Positions 9,801 to 18,805 of a DNA stretch of 64,000 nucleotides are shown piece after piece. Source of the stretch: Flectobacillus sp. BAB-3569 (lineage in GTDB: Bacteria > Bacteroidota > Bacteroidia > Cytophagales > Spirosomataceae); the NCBI RefSeq assembly GCF_002270355.1, contig NZ_NJFZ01000016.1, positions 1-64,000 of the forward strand, read 5' to 3'. Within the stretch, counting starts at the first letter, position 1; every line of letters starts with the position of its first letter. The notes beneath the pieces were generated by a model. It did not search any database. It saw only the letters and a program-made list of their open reading frames with translations, and was not told where the DNA came from. The position numbers and the translations under genes are program-made.

Positions 9801-12800
9801 GAAGAAATCACGGCGCCTCTTCCTAATAAGTATACCAAAAATGATACAGTTGTAGTTAAGGTAAGACTCAAACCTACTAGTTTCTTCTATGGGGTAGTAT
9901 ATGATAGTACTTTTGCCATTCCGGGTGTGAGAGAAGGCCGAAAAGCAGGTGACCCATACAAAGGTGTTGCAGGTGTAGAGGTCTCTGTGAGTGGAAGCAA
10001 AGCAAAAACTGATGAGAATGGACGATTTAAGGTAGCGATTCCTAAAGGGGAAGAATTTGAGGTTGAACTCTCACACGCTGATTACGCTAATACCAAACAA
10101 TCATTCACAGCCTTGTTGGCACAGCCATATCTCAAACCAAGTGGAAAACCTTTCTACATGGTGAAACAAGATAAGGATATGCCGAAGTTTAATAAACTAA
10201 TGGGCTTTACCATTAGCGTCGACAGAATTGTGAAGTTGACAGACAAAACGTTCCAAATATCTGGCTTGCTTTACCTTGACAAAGGAAAATTAGGGAAAGA
10301 TTCAACGGCTAATATTTTCTCAGCGGGTTCTACTAAAACCCTTACTTACAAAAATATTGAAGTTTTTAAAGATGAGAACAAGAAAAATGCTGGCAATGCT
10401 ATCATTACTCAAAGTAGCATAAACTTCGTTGAGACTGAGGCCAAAATTCTCTTATTTGGTTATGCCCCAATTACGCTTCAAGGTAATCCTATTGGTGAGC
10501 CATACATTCGTCTACAACACCTTGACAACAAGGGAACTAAACTAGGTAGCGAAGGAAAAATCGGAGCTTCCGAAATGGAATTTACTCAAAAAGAAATGAT
10601 GGGTATTACTTTCGGAAAAATGGAGCTTTCTCAAAAAGTACCAGATAAAGAGAAGAAGTTTGGGAAATTTGATGACAAAATTTCAGATAAAGATGCTGCC
10701 AAACGCGAAACGGCTGCAAAAGATGCTAAAGCTGAGCAAAAAGAAATCAAAGCTAAAGTAGAAGAAGCCAATAAGAATGATTTAAAAGATATTATTGCTG
10801 CTAAAAATTCATCACAAGCCAAAAAAGATGAGGCTGCCAAAGAATTAGCAAAACTTGACAATGGCTTGACCGCAGTCCCCGAAAAGGAACCAATGCTTTT
10901 GGCATTTGCCCCTGTGAGTCTCGAAGAACTAGCAGATACCAAAGAATATGTGATATCTTTCCCTCAGGCTAATGCTCAGAAAGATACGAAAGACCTGACA
11001 GCCAGCAAACCAATTACTGATAAAAAAGATGCCAATGGACAGCCAGATAAAACACCAAAAGAAGACCCTTACAAGGACTACTTCAAATTCCCTATTGGTC
11101 CTACATTAGGAGTGGTTTCAGCAGGAATTGACCCTGCATCTGCGGTACTCAAAAAGTCGGGTATCTCGATGAAAGGTATTGTATCACTTCCTGAGGTTTG
11201 GAGATTTAAGTCTAATGGTAAACCGTTGTTGATTGAAAAACTTGAAATCGATAAGAAATTTGACTTAAAAACACTGATCATCGGTAAGTCGGACACCATT
11301 ACTAGTTTTGGTGTAGCCGATAAATGGATGTGCTATATCAAAAGTTTCCAAATCTATTCAGGATTCAAAGGCTTTGGATTGGGTGGTACTATCAATACTG
11401 ACAAAGATAACTACCTTATTATCAACTCTCTTGGTTTCTCGGTAGTTGGCGGTTCTGTTTATCCTAACATTGACCTGAGTACATCCAAAGACGGGCTAAG
11501 ATTCGGTAGTTTGCGTTTCAAAACGGTTGGTAAGAAAAATATTACCATCAAAGGTAACGTCGATGATAAAAGTTATGAGGTAGAAGGTTCATTACGTATC
11601 GAATGGGACGAATCTCCGCTTAAAACCACCTCAACCGACTCGACTGATAAGTTTGGCAAAAGACTCTCAGATGCAGAAATAGCTAAGAATAAGCAGGAAA
11701 CCTTAATAAAAGATCAAAATGCTAAAAACGAAGCTGAACAAGCAACACAAGCAGTAAACAAAGGAACTAAGGAGTATACCGATGCCAAGCAAAAACTAGA
11801 AGCAGTTGAAAAAGAACTGGTTGCTCTTGAAAAACTAAAAGCTGACCTTACAAAAGAGTATGATGACCTAAGTAAGGAACAAGAGAAAGTGAAGGTAAAA
11901 CGTGTGGCTCTCACCCGTAAATGGTCTGAGTCAGGTAGCATTTACCGAGAATCTGAGCAAGCCAAACAAGACGAGAAAAATCAAGTTGAAGCTGAAAATG
12001 CAGCCAAAAACAAAGAAAAAGATATCGATGCTCGTTGGAAACAATACGAGTCAAATTTTGCCAACAAAGAAAAAGAGCGTGATAAGTTAAAAGAGACTAT
12101 CAAAAAACTTGAGCCTGCTCAGAATGAATTAGCCAAGAAAGCCGAAGAGGCCAAAGCAGAAGCTGCGAAAAAAGCAGAGGCTGATGCTGCCAAGAAAAAA
12201 GCTGACGAAGAGAAAAAAGAGGCTATTGCTAATGGTAAATCGTATGTGGATACCTCAACCAAAGATGCAGGTGCTTCAAAAGGCACCGAGGAGTCTAAAG
12301 GTTTTGGAGGAGTCTCTTGGAAGGAGCGTTTGTTCCCAATAGAAGTACAGGTATTCAAATGGTCTACAACGGGTAAATTCCTTATTTCAGCTTCGCTAAG
12401 TCAGGATGCACTCAAGTACGGCCCAGCAGCTTTCAAAGTACGAAGAATTGTATACTCTCGTGGCGCGGCACTTAAGCAAAGTGAGCTCAATGACTTACTT
12501 AAAATGTCGGAAGATGAGGTTGCAAAAATCAACAGTACTAGCAAGTTCAACAATGCCAATACACATATTGATCAAGATGGCAAACGCACAGGCGTAACAA
12601 GCGAAGATACGCAAAAGCAAAGAGAAGGGGCATCTCTCGACAACATGAGTTTGAAGGCCATTGAAGATAAAGTGGCATTAGACAACCCAAGTACTGTAAA
12701 ATGGGCATTAGGTTTTGCAGGTGGCGTCGAAGTAGACACCAAGTCTATTAATATTGATTCGGACGTAAACTTCTACATCGCCGATTTTGATGGAAAAGGA

Positions 12801-14927
12801 CATGCGTTCAAAATGAATGAGTTGTTAATTAAAATTGACGCTACTTCATTTAGGGCTTTAGCCAAAGTAAAGATTGCTACTTCTGGTTCAAAAATCGGAT
12901 TCGAAGGTGAAGGTGAGTTTGAGGGCGCAAAGATAAAGGCCGCCATGACGCTCAAATATTACTCTATCAACGATACCAAAAATAATAAGTTTGGTACTGA
13001 ACTGGGAGCCTCCATCAAGGTATCTACTGGAGTTACGGGTTTCGTAATGGGACCAATCACATGGACAACCCTAGGCGGTGGATTTGATCTTAATACTGCT
13101 GATAATAAATTCAGCGTATTTTTCTTGGGTGATGCCCGCAGTACTGGCGTACCCGAAAAAGTTACCTATTACAAAAAAGTAAAACTCTCACTCGACTTTG
13201 TGTCGGGCAATTGTGGGGGTGTTCCAATCATCCGTGGTAGCATGGAATTATGGTCGGGAATGCTCAACGCCAAGGAGGAGAAGATATGCGAAGCCAATGC
13301 GGAAGTCAATTTCTGTACGGCAAGTGTCGTATGTAAAATTAACTGTGACCTTAAGTTTTCAGACAAAATGGTCAAGGTCGATGCCTTGGCTTATATCAAA
13401 GGTAGCGCTGGATTCTTTTTGGGAGCAAAAGTAAAAGCTGAGCTATTTGGCATGAATGCCAACGGAACCTTTATTTTGGGTATTGCTTGCGATACCAAGC
13501 ATAGTGATGCGCCAAAAGAATTAGCTCCGTTCCTGACTGATTTACCTAGATTCTTATATCAGAGTGACAACAAAACACTTTCTGCTCTTTATGTTGGGCT
13601 AGACCTAAGTTATGAAGAAAAGAAAAACGGCGGACTTAGTGCCTTTGGTGTAGACTTTGTTTCCTACTCTGCTGAAGTTCTTTGTAAAACTCGCTTAAAT
13701 GCTGGTGTCAACTTCTCAAATGGCAATTTTATGATTAATGCCATGGCAAAAGTAGAAGCAGAAGGAAAAGCATCTGTTTTAGGATTTAGAATGGGTGGAA
13801 AACTCGACGCAATGCTCGAACTAGGTGGTGGACGTACCAACGAACTGGGTTGGAACTTTAGAGCAATTGGTCGTGGTAAACTCGAAATCGGCGCTGGTAG
13901 ATACGAAGATAAACAATGTAACGACTACAGTATCACAGGTATCAAATGGGGCAAAAGATGTATTACTTGTTGTAATGGAACCTCATGGAGATGTTGGAAA
14001 CGAATTGAAATTCCATACCCAGAAGGCTCAATTGACCGATTTGTTAAACTTTGTTTGGAAGGCCAGTTTGGGGTAACTTACCAAGAAAAAGGACCAAGAG
14101 AAGTAACTGGTTGGAAAGCCTATATTGGTGGAACTGGCCCTGGCACAAACGCACCAAGCAAATCTAACTCTATACCAACAGAAAGTGCTGTTACTGCCGA
14201 AACATCACTCAAAGTTGGCGAAAGCCGCGTTTCACCAAACGGTGTTTACAAATTGATCGTAGAGGATAATGGTAATGTAGCTATTACAAAAAATGGTGAC
14301 AAAATTTGGGAAACCAATACAGCCAATAGAGGTGTAAGCTATTTCAAAGTTCAACAAGATGGAAATTTGGTAGCATATACTTCAAGCGACAGAGCTGTTT
14401 GGGCTTCTAATACTCACGGTAAAGGAAATAATAGTTGCATACTTGCAATGCAAGATGATGGTAATTTGGTGCTTTATAAAGATGGAGACAACGCTATTTG
14501 GTCTTCAGATACAAGATATGTGTACTCGCAGGCTGAAATTATCAACTCTAGAATCCAGAATAGAAGCTCCCTTAATCGAGGACAAACTCTAAAATCAAGC
14601 AATGGGGTTTATGCACTTACAGTTCAAAACGATGGAAATGTGGTACTAGAAAAAGGTTCTACAGTACTATGGGCAGCTGGTACCAATGGAAAAGGTGTAA
14701 GCCTCCTATATGTTCAGAGAGATGGAAATCTTGTGGCATATACAAGTGATGATAAACCCAAATGGGCTTCAGGTACCAATGGAAAAGGTGGAAGTGATAC
14801 CGTGTTATTACTACAAAACGATGGTAATCTTGTGCTGTATAAGAATATCAGAACCAAAACACCAGGCAATATCACCGTATATTTACCAGAAGATGCCATT
14901 TGGGCAACAGGAACCAACGGAAAATAA
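6855..14927 (+). CDS. Giant (2690 aa) TANFOR-like protein with Fn3, coiled coils and two bulb-type lectin domains
   Basis: A signal peptide (residues ~1-35, ending GVAQQ) precedes an N-terminal module (FPVVARFTQLPPYPVYLSDF... to FRNNGYSEIQYFTYG, residues ~36-300) that matches my memory of TANFOR-domain proteins of Bacteroidota. It is followed by one Fn3 domain (~302-395) and carboxypeptidase-regulatory-like folds near 679-758, 762-825 and 1012-1078. Two Ala/Lys/Glu-rich coiled coils lie at ~1268-1338 and ~1602-1795, separated and followed by beta-rich sequence. A Cys-rich patch sits at ~2354-2398 (KRCITCCNG). The last ~245 residues are two B-lectin (GNA-like) domains carrying QxDxNxVxY motifs: QQDGNLVAY, QDDGNLVLY, QRDGNLVAY, QNDGNLVLY. 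There is no T9SS sorting domain; the chain ends in the lectin. Third gene of the surface operon. A carbohydrate-binding, cell-envelope role is inferred. Confidence 0.85.
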   Translation: MAKLGLHTYQISVRFKQLIVLTLLLVAGQLQGVAQQYFPVVARFTQLPPYPVYLSDFSNPAQTNLSIQVQMNDKNIASRAFRIRVYIEGQGFLIQSTDFVQGEPSITLVEGQVYNIPAPQVANYFKQYNLKITPEQYRKPFNEGAFRFGVEIIDFQTNRPISGIQWSTPVWLVVNEPPVWVMPQNQISVTPTNPQNINFQWAPRHNNVNDVEYEFTITDLMLNNGFQGNVQNLFLSQPAYYQTRTRNTVLNYNATMPPLVVGRTYAYRVQAVAKRGSEDVGVFRNNGYSEIQYFTYGEAVKLNPPTNLQVAWTDDLKSATFNWKGDNTHKNFTVEFRDKASKEWKTVTLPASQSGLYNTFVINNLDPNKSYEMRVTGINEQGIKATSNIIDLANSPMAAKKVPLVIKGNVRWAFRSSEENLRSTDPLLIPKDKERYREINYEPYPSNTPGSKKFPLGKAATVIIYNSSVELTAENLKSSNPQRVTTVHTNAEGEYSIDGASLKLLTDVKNLYIVAEFDKNVFAPAVSKLSVKPNDEGTKTVDELILLANTIRYSPRLLINPELLPAGESIQNNTIEEVGLYIYEKIVLANPYLKEAGNLIGEKPIVTSGGEKLIKVSEFIGNPISALFPNIYGEPFFVRVKHKYRNASYQPLEKMLDLKEGQLPLVKDHFRHGGAVPPEIAGVVERKIGDKMYPAPNVSIQLGQLSARTDKDGKYSIHILANVPKQTTLKIKAIDPLITSNVVEHTLIYDQKDITQNFVLSGSASYYEGRVYGRNQQPLSGVSVSYKGSTLKTNKQGYFYFIQPGDNEVMNDSVKVTFDGYDVAYANPKKFKRTAITGKDFDENKKKILPLMKFIKDENDEQKDTFFKNNFKDPGLTPSASFNCDSIILQHETIYQVIAYTNIIKSSGMRSANDSSNVVSALLNIEDEERTIGKATYAGKNKNKESWKGGYVSKTFKKEISIKVLNRKVVGNDTTASPQFLEEEITAPLPNKYTKNDTVVVKVRLKPTSFFYGVVYDSTFAIPGVREGRKAGDPYKGVAGVEVSVSGSKAKTDENGRFKVAIPKGEEFEVELSHADYANTKQSFTALLAQPYLKPSGKPFYMVKQDKDMPKFNKLMGFTISVDRIVKLTDKTFQISGLLYLDKGKLGKDSTANIFSAGSTKTLTYKNIEVFKDENKKNAGNAIITQSSINFVETEAKILLFGYAPITLQGNPIGEPYIRLQHLDNKGTKLGSEGKIGASEMEFTQKEMMGITFGKMELSQKVPDKEKKFGKFDDKISDKDAAKRETAAKDAKAEQKEIKAKVEEANKNDLKDIIAAKNSSQAKKDEAAKELAKLDNGLTAVPEKEPMLLAFAPVSLEELADTKEYVISFPQANAQKDTKDLTASKPITDKKDANGQPDKTPKEDPYKDYFKFPIGPTLGVVSAGIDPASAVLKKSGISMKGIVSLPEVWRFKSNGKPLLIEKLEIDKKFDLKTLIIGKSDTITSFGVADKWMCYIKSFQIYSGFKGFGLGGTINTDKDNYLIINSLGFSVVGGSVYPNIDLSTSKDGLRFGSLRFKTVGKKNITIKGNVDDKSYEVEGSLRIEWDESPLKTTSTDSTDKFGKRLSDAEIAKNKQETLIKDQNAKNEAEQATQAVNKGTKEYTDAKQKLEAVEKELVALEKLKADLTKEYDDLSKEQEKVKVKRVALTRKWSESGSIYRESEQAKQDEKNQVEAENAAKNKEKDIDARWKQYESNFANKEKERDKLKETIKKLEPAQNELAKKAEEAKAEAAKKAEADAAKKKADEEKKEAIANGKSYVDTSTKDAGASKGTEESKGFGGVSWKERLFPIEVQVFKWSTTGKFLISASLSQDALKYGPAAFKVRRIVYSRGAALKQSELNDLLKMSEDEVAKINSTSKFNNANTHIDQDGKRTGVTSEDTQKQREGASLDNMSLKAIEDKVALDNPSTVKWALGFAGGVEVDTKSINIDSDVNFYIADFDGKGHAFKMNELLIKIDATSFRALAKVKIATSGSKIGFEGEGEFEGAKIKAAMTLKYYSINDTKNNKFGTELGASIKVSTGVTGFVMGPITWTTLGGGFDLNTADNKFSVFFLGDARSTGVPEKVTYYKKVKLSLDFVSGNCGGVPIIRGSMELWSGMLNAKEEKICEANAEVNFCTASVVCKINCDLKFSDKMVKVDALAYIKGSAGFFLGAKVKAELFGMNANGTFILGIACDTKHSDAPKELAPFLTDLPRFLYQSDNKTLSALYVGLDLSYEEKKNGGLSAFGVDFVSYSAEVLCKTRLNAGVNFSNGNFMINAMAKVEAEGKASVLGFRMGGKLDAMLELGGGRTNELGWNFRAIGRGKLEIGAGRYEDKQCNDYSITGIKWGKRCITCCNGTSWRCWKRIEIPYPEGSIDRFVKLCLEGQFGVTYQEKGPREVTGWKAYIGGTGPGTNAPSKSNSIPTESAVTAETSLKVGESRVSPNGVYKLIVEDNGNVAITKNGDKIWETNTANRGVSYFKVQQDGNLVAYTSSDRAVWASNTHGKGNNSCILAMQDDGNLVLYKDGDNAIWSSDTRYVYSQAEIINSRIQNRSSLNRGQTLKSSNGVYALTVQNDGNVVLEKGSTVLWAAGTNGKGVSLLYVQRDGNLVAYTSDDKPKWASGTNGKGGSDTVLLLQNDGNLVLYKNIRTKTPGNITVYLPEDAIWATGTNGK

Positions 14928-14945
14928 TTTTGAGAGACATAGCTA

Positions 14946-17144
14946 ATGCAACAGATATTTAATTACATGAAAAGACATTGTATTCTTTTTGCCATAATCG
15001 CTCTTTTTGTGCCTTCAGTTTTGAAGGCACAAACGAGCCCTCTTTCTGCCCTCTCTTCGCCAAAAGGGGTGTATGTTCGATTTAATGTTGACTACCTCGC
15101 TAATAAAGTGGTAGGTAAATCTAAATTTATTGTCAAAAGGAAAAAGCCCACTGACAATGCCTATAAAACTGTAGGAACGATGCAAATGGCTCAAAAATAT
15201 GACGAAATTGCAGAAACTGTTGGCCGTAATGAGCTGAAAGATTTTGAAAGAATGAAAAAAATCACAGCGCCATCACAAACGATAGCCTTTTTCAACAGCA
15301 ATCCAACCTACAAAAGTATCTCCTTGTTTGCCGAGCTAAAAATTGAGTTCTTACAAGCTTTCGGATTTGCTTTTTTGGATAACTCAGCCACCAAAAATGA
15401 GTTTTATAACTACGCTGTTTACGAGGTAATCAATAAACAAGAAACGCTTATTGGTGAAGCTGAGGTTTTTCATAATCCTAAAAACTATTTCTTGAAACAA
15501 CTGACTCCTCAAATTTCTAAAATTTCAGGCACGGATACTTCTATTTTCTTTCAGTGGGAAATCCAAACACCTCAGTATGTAGATAACTCTGCCGAGCAGG
15601 TACGTTTGGCTAAGTTACTAGAAGATACCTTCAAGCAGGCACCAGACAATGGTAATCAGCGCGTCGATGAAACTACTTATCAAAAAGTAAAAGAGATTTA
15701 CCTCAAAAATGAATCTCTATTGGCGGTGCACCCTGTGGATGAATTTTCGACAAGATTCAATGTGTATTATCGCAAAAATAACAATGCGTCTTGGATATTA
15801 CTGGAAAAGAAAATCGCTAATGTAACACCAGAGGGTAAACAAATTCTTTTTGCTAGAATTGCAGGCAAACACGATGATTTGGTCGAAACTATGGTTATTC
15901 CCCAAGATGAAATCTATAATACTGGCGATACCTCTAAAATTGCCCGTGGTGTTATTGCTCACAATGGTAGCGTGGAGCTCATTTACAGCGTAACTGCTTC
16001 AGATTCTACTAATTCGATTATTTTGCAGTGGAAAAAACTTCCCAACAAGGCTTATTATTCAGGAATCGAAATTTCAAAAAGTAGTCCTGATATGCCACAA
16101 AAAGTAATTCAGGTATTACCTATATCAGCAACCAAATATGTAGATACAGAGGTATATCCAATGGGTACAATGTTTACCTATTTTGTACGTCCTGTGTTTA
16201 TTCCTTTGCAAGACCTACAACAAGATATACCTGCTTCTGCTACAATGACTTGCGGTAAGTTTTCAAGACCTACTGCGCCATTTAATCTAACAGTGACTAA
16301 TGAAGGTCCTCATGCAAGATTGAAATGGGAAATGGCGAACGAAAACCTAATTCATAGCTATTTTGTGTACAGAGGAACCAGTCCAAACAATATGCGCCCT
16401 ATTCGCTCGGCAGTGAAAGAACGAGAATATTTGGATACAACAGGGTATCTGACAGGACGAGTAACTTATTATTATGCCATTATGGCCATCAATCCTACAC
16501 AAGATACCAGTGACCTATCACCAAAGGTGATGTACACGCCTATCAAGAAAGAGAGCTTTCAAGCGCCAAGTTTTGTCAATTCAGAAATCATCAACGGAGA
16601 AGCACACCTAGCTTGGAATGATGTAAAACTTAATGATGACTTCATTGAAGGATATGTTGTACAACGTAAAATAAAAGGGGAAAAGGCCTTCAAAAATCTG
16701 CACTCAAAAGCCCTGAATTATGCTAACTTTATTGATACTACTTTTGAGCCAGGAATTGAATATTTGTATAGAGTAGCCGCAATATCTATCAAAAACGACA
16801 CCTCGACTTTCACGCCCGAAACAGTTGTGAAAATAGAAAAGCCTAAAGATGTATTGAATGCTATTACGGATATTACCCTGAAAAATCTATCAAAAACCAT
16901 TCGTATTTCGTGGCCAAGTGTGGAAGTTGGAGATGTAAAAGGCTATAAAATTTATAGAAAATTACCTACAGATGTGAATTTTAAAGTTATTGCAACACTT
17001 GCCAACGGCAACTTTGAATATGAGGATAATAAAGTGACTTCAAATACAATTTATGTGTATTCTGTTACGGTGTTAGACAGCAAAAATAACGAAAGCCCAA
17101 TCGAGGAACGAAAATCAATTTATAGAGAACCTACCAAGCAATAA
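14946..17144 (+). CDS. Secreted fibronectin type III repeat protein
   Basis: 732 residues, starting 18 nt after the lectin-tipped giant gene. Two Met codons are possible; the second (14967) gives a clean signal peptide (MKRHCILFAIIALF...VLKAQ). The C-terminal half holds three Fn3 domains at about residues 442-530, 534-628 and 632-728, each with the typical W/Y core (LKWEM, AHLAWNDV, IRISWPSV) and the Y-x-Y edge (TYYYAI, EYLYRVAAI, IYVYSVTVL). The N-terminal half (~30-440) is of unknown fold with further Fn3-like strands. No T9SS tail and no membrane anchor are evident. As the last gene of the operon it probably contributes a periplasmic or surface scaffold for the giant proteins; that is inference from context. 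Confidence 0.8.
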   Translation: MQQIFNYMKRHCILFAIIALFVPSVLKAQTSPLSALSSPKGVYVRFNVDYLANKVVGKSKFIVKRKKPTDNAYKTVGTMQMAQKYDEIAETVGRNELKDFERMKKITAPSQTIAFFNSNPTYKSISLFAELKIEFLQAFGFAFLDNSATKNEFYNYAVYEVINKQETLIGEAEVFHNPKNYFLKQLTPQISKISGTDTSIFFQWEIQTPQYVDNSAEQVRLAKLLEDTFKQAPDNGNQRVDETTYQKVKEIYLKNESLLAVHPVDEFSTRFNVYYRKNNNASWILLEKKIANVTPEGKQILFARIAGKHDDLVETMVIPQDEIYNTGDTSKIARGVIAHNGSVELIYSVTASDSTNSIILQWKKLPNKAYYSGIEISKSSPDMPQKVIQVLPISATKYVDTEVYPMGTMFTYFVRPVFIPLQDLQQDIPASATMTCGKFSRPTAPFNLTVTNEGPHARLKWEMANENLIHSYFVYRGTSPNNMRPIRSAVKEREYLDTTGYLTGRVTYYYAIMAINPTQDTSDLSPKVMYTPIKKESFQAPSFVNSEIINGEAHLAWNDVKLNDDFIEGYVVQRKIKGEKAFKNLHSKALNYANFIDTTFEPGIEYLYRVAAISIKNDTSTFTPETVVKIEKPKDVLNAITDITLKNLSKTIRISWPSVEVGDVKGYKIYRKLPTDVNFKVIATLANGNFEYEDNKVTSNTIYVYSVTVLDSKNNESPIEERKSIYREPTKQ

Positions 17145-17165
17145 ATATATTTGGTTGGACTTTCA

Positions 17166-17545
17166 TCAATCAGTTATGGGCATTAGGCAAAATATTTCTA
17201 GGGTTTCCGAAGAAACATATTTACATTTTTTGCTTAATGCCCTTTAGGCACTAGCAACAGGCAATAGGCAAAGAGTGTTAAAATGTTTTTAATAACCAAA
17301 GACGTGCTTTTTCCCAAAGCCCACCGCCGAAAGCCGATACCTAAAAGCCTAAAATTAAATTCTATTTTGCTCACTAACTTAAGTAATCGTGCAGAATAAG
17401 ATTTAAGTTTTTTGTTGAAGGCATAAGGCAACAGGCACAAGGCAAAGAGTGTTAAAATATTTTTTAGTAACGATGGATATATTTTTTGCCGAATGCCCAA
17501 AGCTGAAATCCGAAAGCTCAATAATTAAATTTTATTTTGCCTACT
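17166..17545. repeat. Intergenic interspersed repeats (family R1), three partial units
   Basis: The 532-bp spacer after the surface operon is mostly repeats. Two units of the same element occur in tandem (about 17264-17395 and 17425-17545), each running from GGCAAAGAGTGTTAAAAT through a GCCGAAAGC segment to TTTTGCCTACTAACTTA-like ends; a diverged piece (GGGCATTAGGC, TTTGCTTAATGCC) precedes them. Near-identical stretches recur near 31.0, 32.6, 39.9, 52.7 and 62.7 kb. I see no gene here; the antisense open frame across it is a by-product of the repeat. Confidence 0.75.
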
Positions 17546-17676
17546 AACTTATCTTACAAATAACCATTTACTTTAAAGTATACAAATTTCATTTTAATAA
17601 TAGCTTAAGTAGTACCCATAATCCTTTACTTTGAAAAATTACGGTACAACGAGGCTGATAACATCTTTATAATTTA

Positions 17677-18762
17677 TTGAAGCTAGTGTTATTCAGAATC
17701 AACATATTCCTTTTTGTGATAAGCCTTTGTACAAGTACATGGGCTTTTGGCACTACCAAATACCTCGAAATAAAGATTATGGACGAGGCCTCAAGTATAT
17801 TGGGGAATGCCAGCGTAACCATTCTGAATCGGGAGAAAAGCCATAATGTGCTTTTGAGAAAAGAAACCGAGGATGGCTCTGTTCAATTAGAAATAGAATA
17901 CAACAGGGAGTATCATTTTTTAGTGCAAAGCGAGGGCTTTTTTGCATCTCATCTTTTCCTATCCTTCCAAGAAATCAAGAACCAATCTTTAGAAGGAGAC
18001 ATCCTAAACACTCAAAACACCAATATTCTTGTTTTGTCGAAAAACCAAATTGGGGTATTAATGAAACACATTCCTTATTTTACCTTTATGGCTAAAGACA
18101 AACATACGGGTGAGTACATTGAAGCCGAATACGCTATTCGCCTCAACAAGACAGGAGCCGTAAATGTTCGTAAAATGAAGCGTGGCGAACCTCTGGATTA
18201 TCTTCCCGAAATGTTTTGTTCCTTTGAAGTATCGGTGCGAAAAGACAATTACCTTGAACATAGCGAAGAGTTTCTATATGACAAATTTTTCAAGGGCATG
18301 GAACATACTTTTGAACTACAGATAGACTCTACCAAGATACAAGTTCCCAAAGATACAACTCCTGTAATGCTGGTAAAAGAAGCGCTAAAACCTTTTATCC
18401 CTAAAATAATACCCCCCGCTCCAGATCTTGTTATTCCATTCGAACAAGGGAGTTTTTATCTGACCGCCGCAACACAGGAGCAATTGAACGGACTGATAAC
18501 TCAACTACAAAATAACTCAACCGTTACCTTGCGGATTGTTGGAAGTCATGATGGCGTTGGTAGTGCCAAACTAAATAGCTATTTGGCTTATTTGAGAGCT
18601 GTCGTTATCCAAATATATCTTGATAATCATAGCCTTACAAATGTTAAGACTGTGGTTCAAACGATTACAAATCCTGAAACTGATATTCCCTTGGCGGCTC
18701 GGAGGGTAGCCAAAATCTATATCGAACAAGTGCATTCCCAAGATTTTATCTCTAAAAACTAA
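17677..18762 (+). CDS. Secreted protein with C-terminal OmpA-like domain
   Basis: 361 residues from a TTG codon; an in-frame stop lies 18 nt upstream, so TTG (17677) or the GTG at codon 4 must be the start. A signal peptide (VLFRINIFLFVISLC...WAFG) is followed by a beta-rich region resembling a carboxypeptidase-regulatory/transthyretin-type fold (~30-110), and residues ~245-355 look like an OmpA C-terminal peptidoglycan-binding domain: IPFEQGSFYLT opening, then SHDGVGSAKLNSYLAYLRA, which keeps the Asp and Arg expected to hold diaminopimelate. It would tether an outer-membrane assembly to the wall. It sits between the surface operon and a sensor kinase, 44 nt upstream of the latter. Moderately diverged from canonical OmpA. 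Confidence 0.7.
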   Translation: MKLVLFRINIFLFVISLCTSTWAFGTTKYLEIKIMDEASSILGNASVTILNREKSHNVLLRKETEDGSVQLEIEYNREYHFLVQSEGFFASHLFLSFQEIKNQSLEGDILNTQNTNILVLSKNQIGVLMKHIPYFTFMAKDKHTGEYIEAEYAIRLNKTGAVNVRKMKRGEPLDYLPEMFCSFEVSVRKDNYLEHSEEFLYDKFFKGMEHTFELQIDSTKIQVPKDTTPVMLVKEALKPFIPKIIPPAPDLVIPFEQGSFYLTAATQEQLNGLITQLQNNSTVTLRIVGSHDGVGSAKLNSYLAYLRAVVIQIYLDNHSLTNVKTVVQTITNPETDIPLAARRVAKIYIEQVHSQDFISKN

Positions 18763-18805
18763 GTGATTTATCTAAAACAAATCATGCCATTATCAATTAA
18801 AAATC

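Noticed and set aside
17234-17521. Minus-strand open frame in the spacer after the surface operon
   Set aside because: Made entirely of R1 repeats; a similar frame arises at 31032-31436 from another copy.
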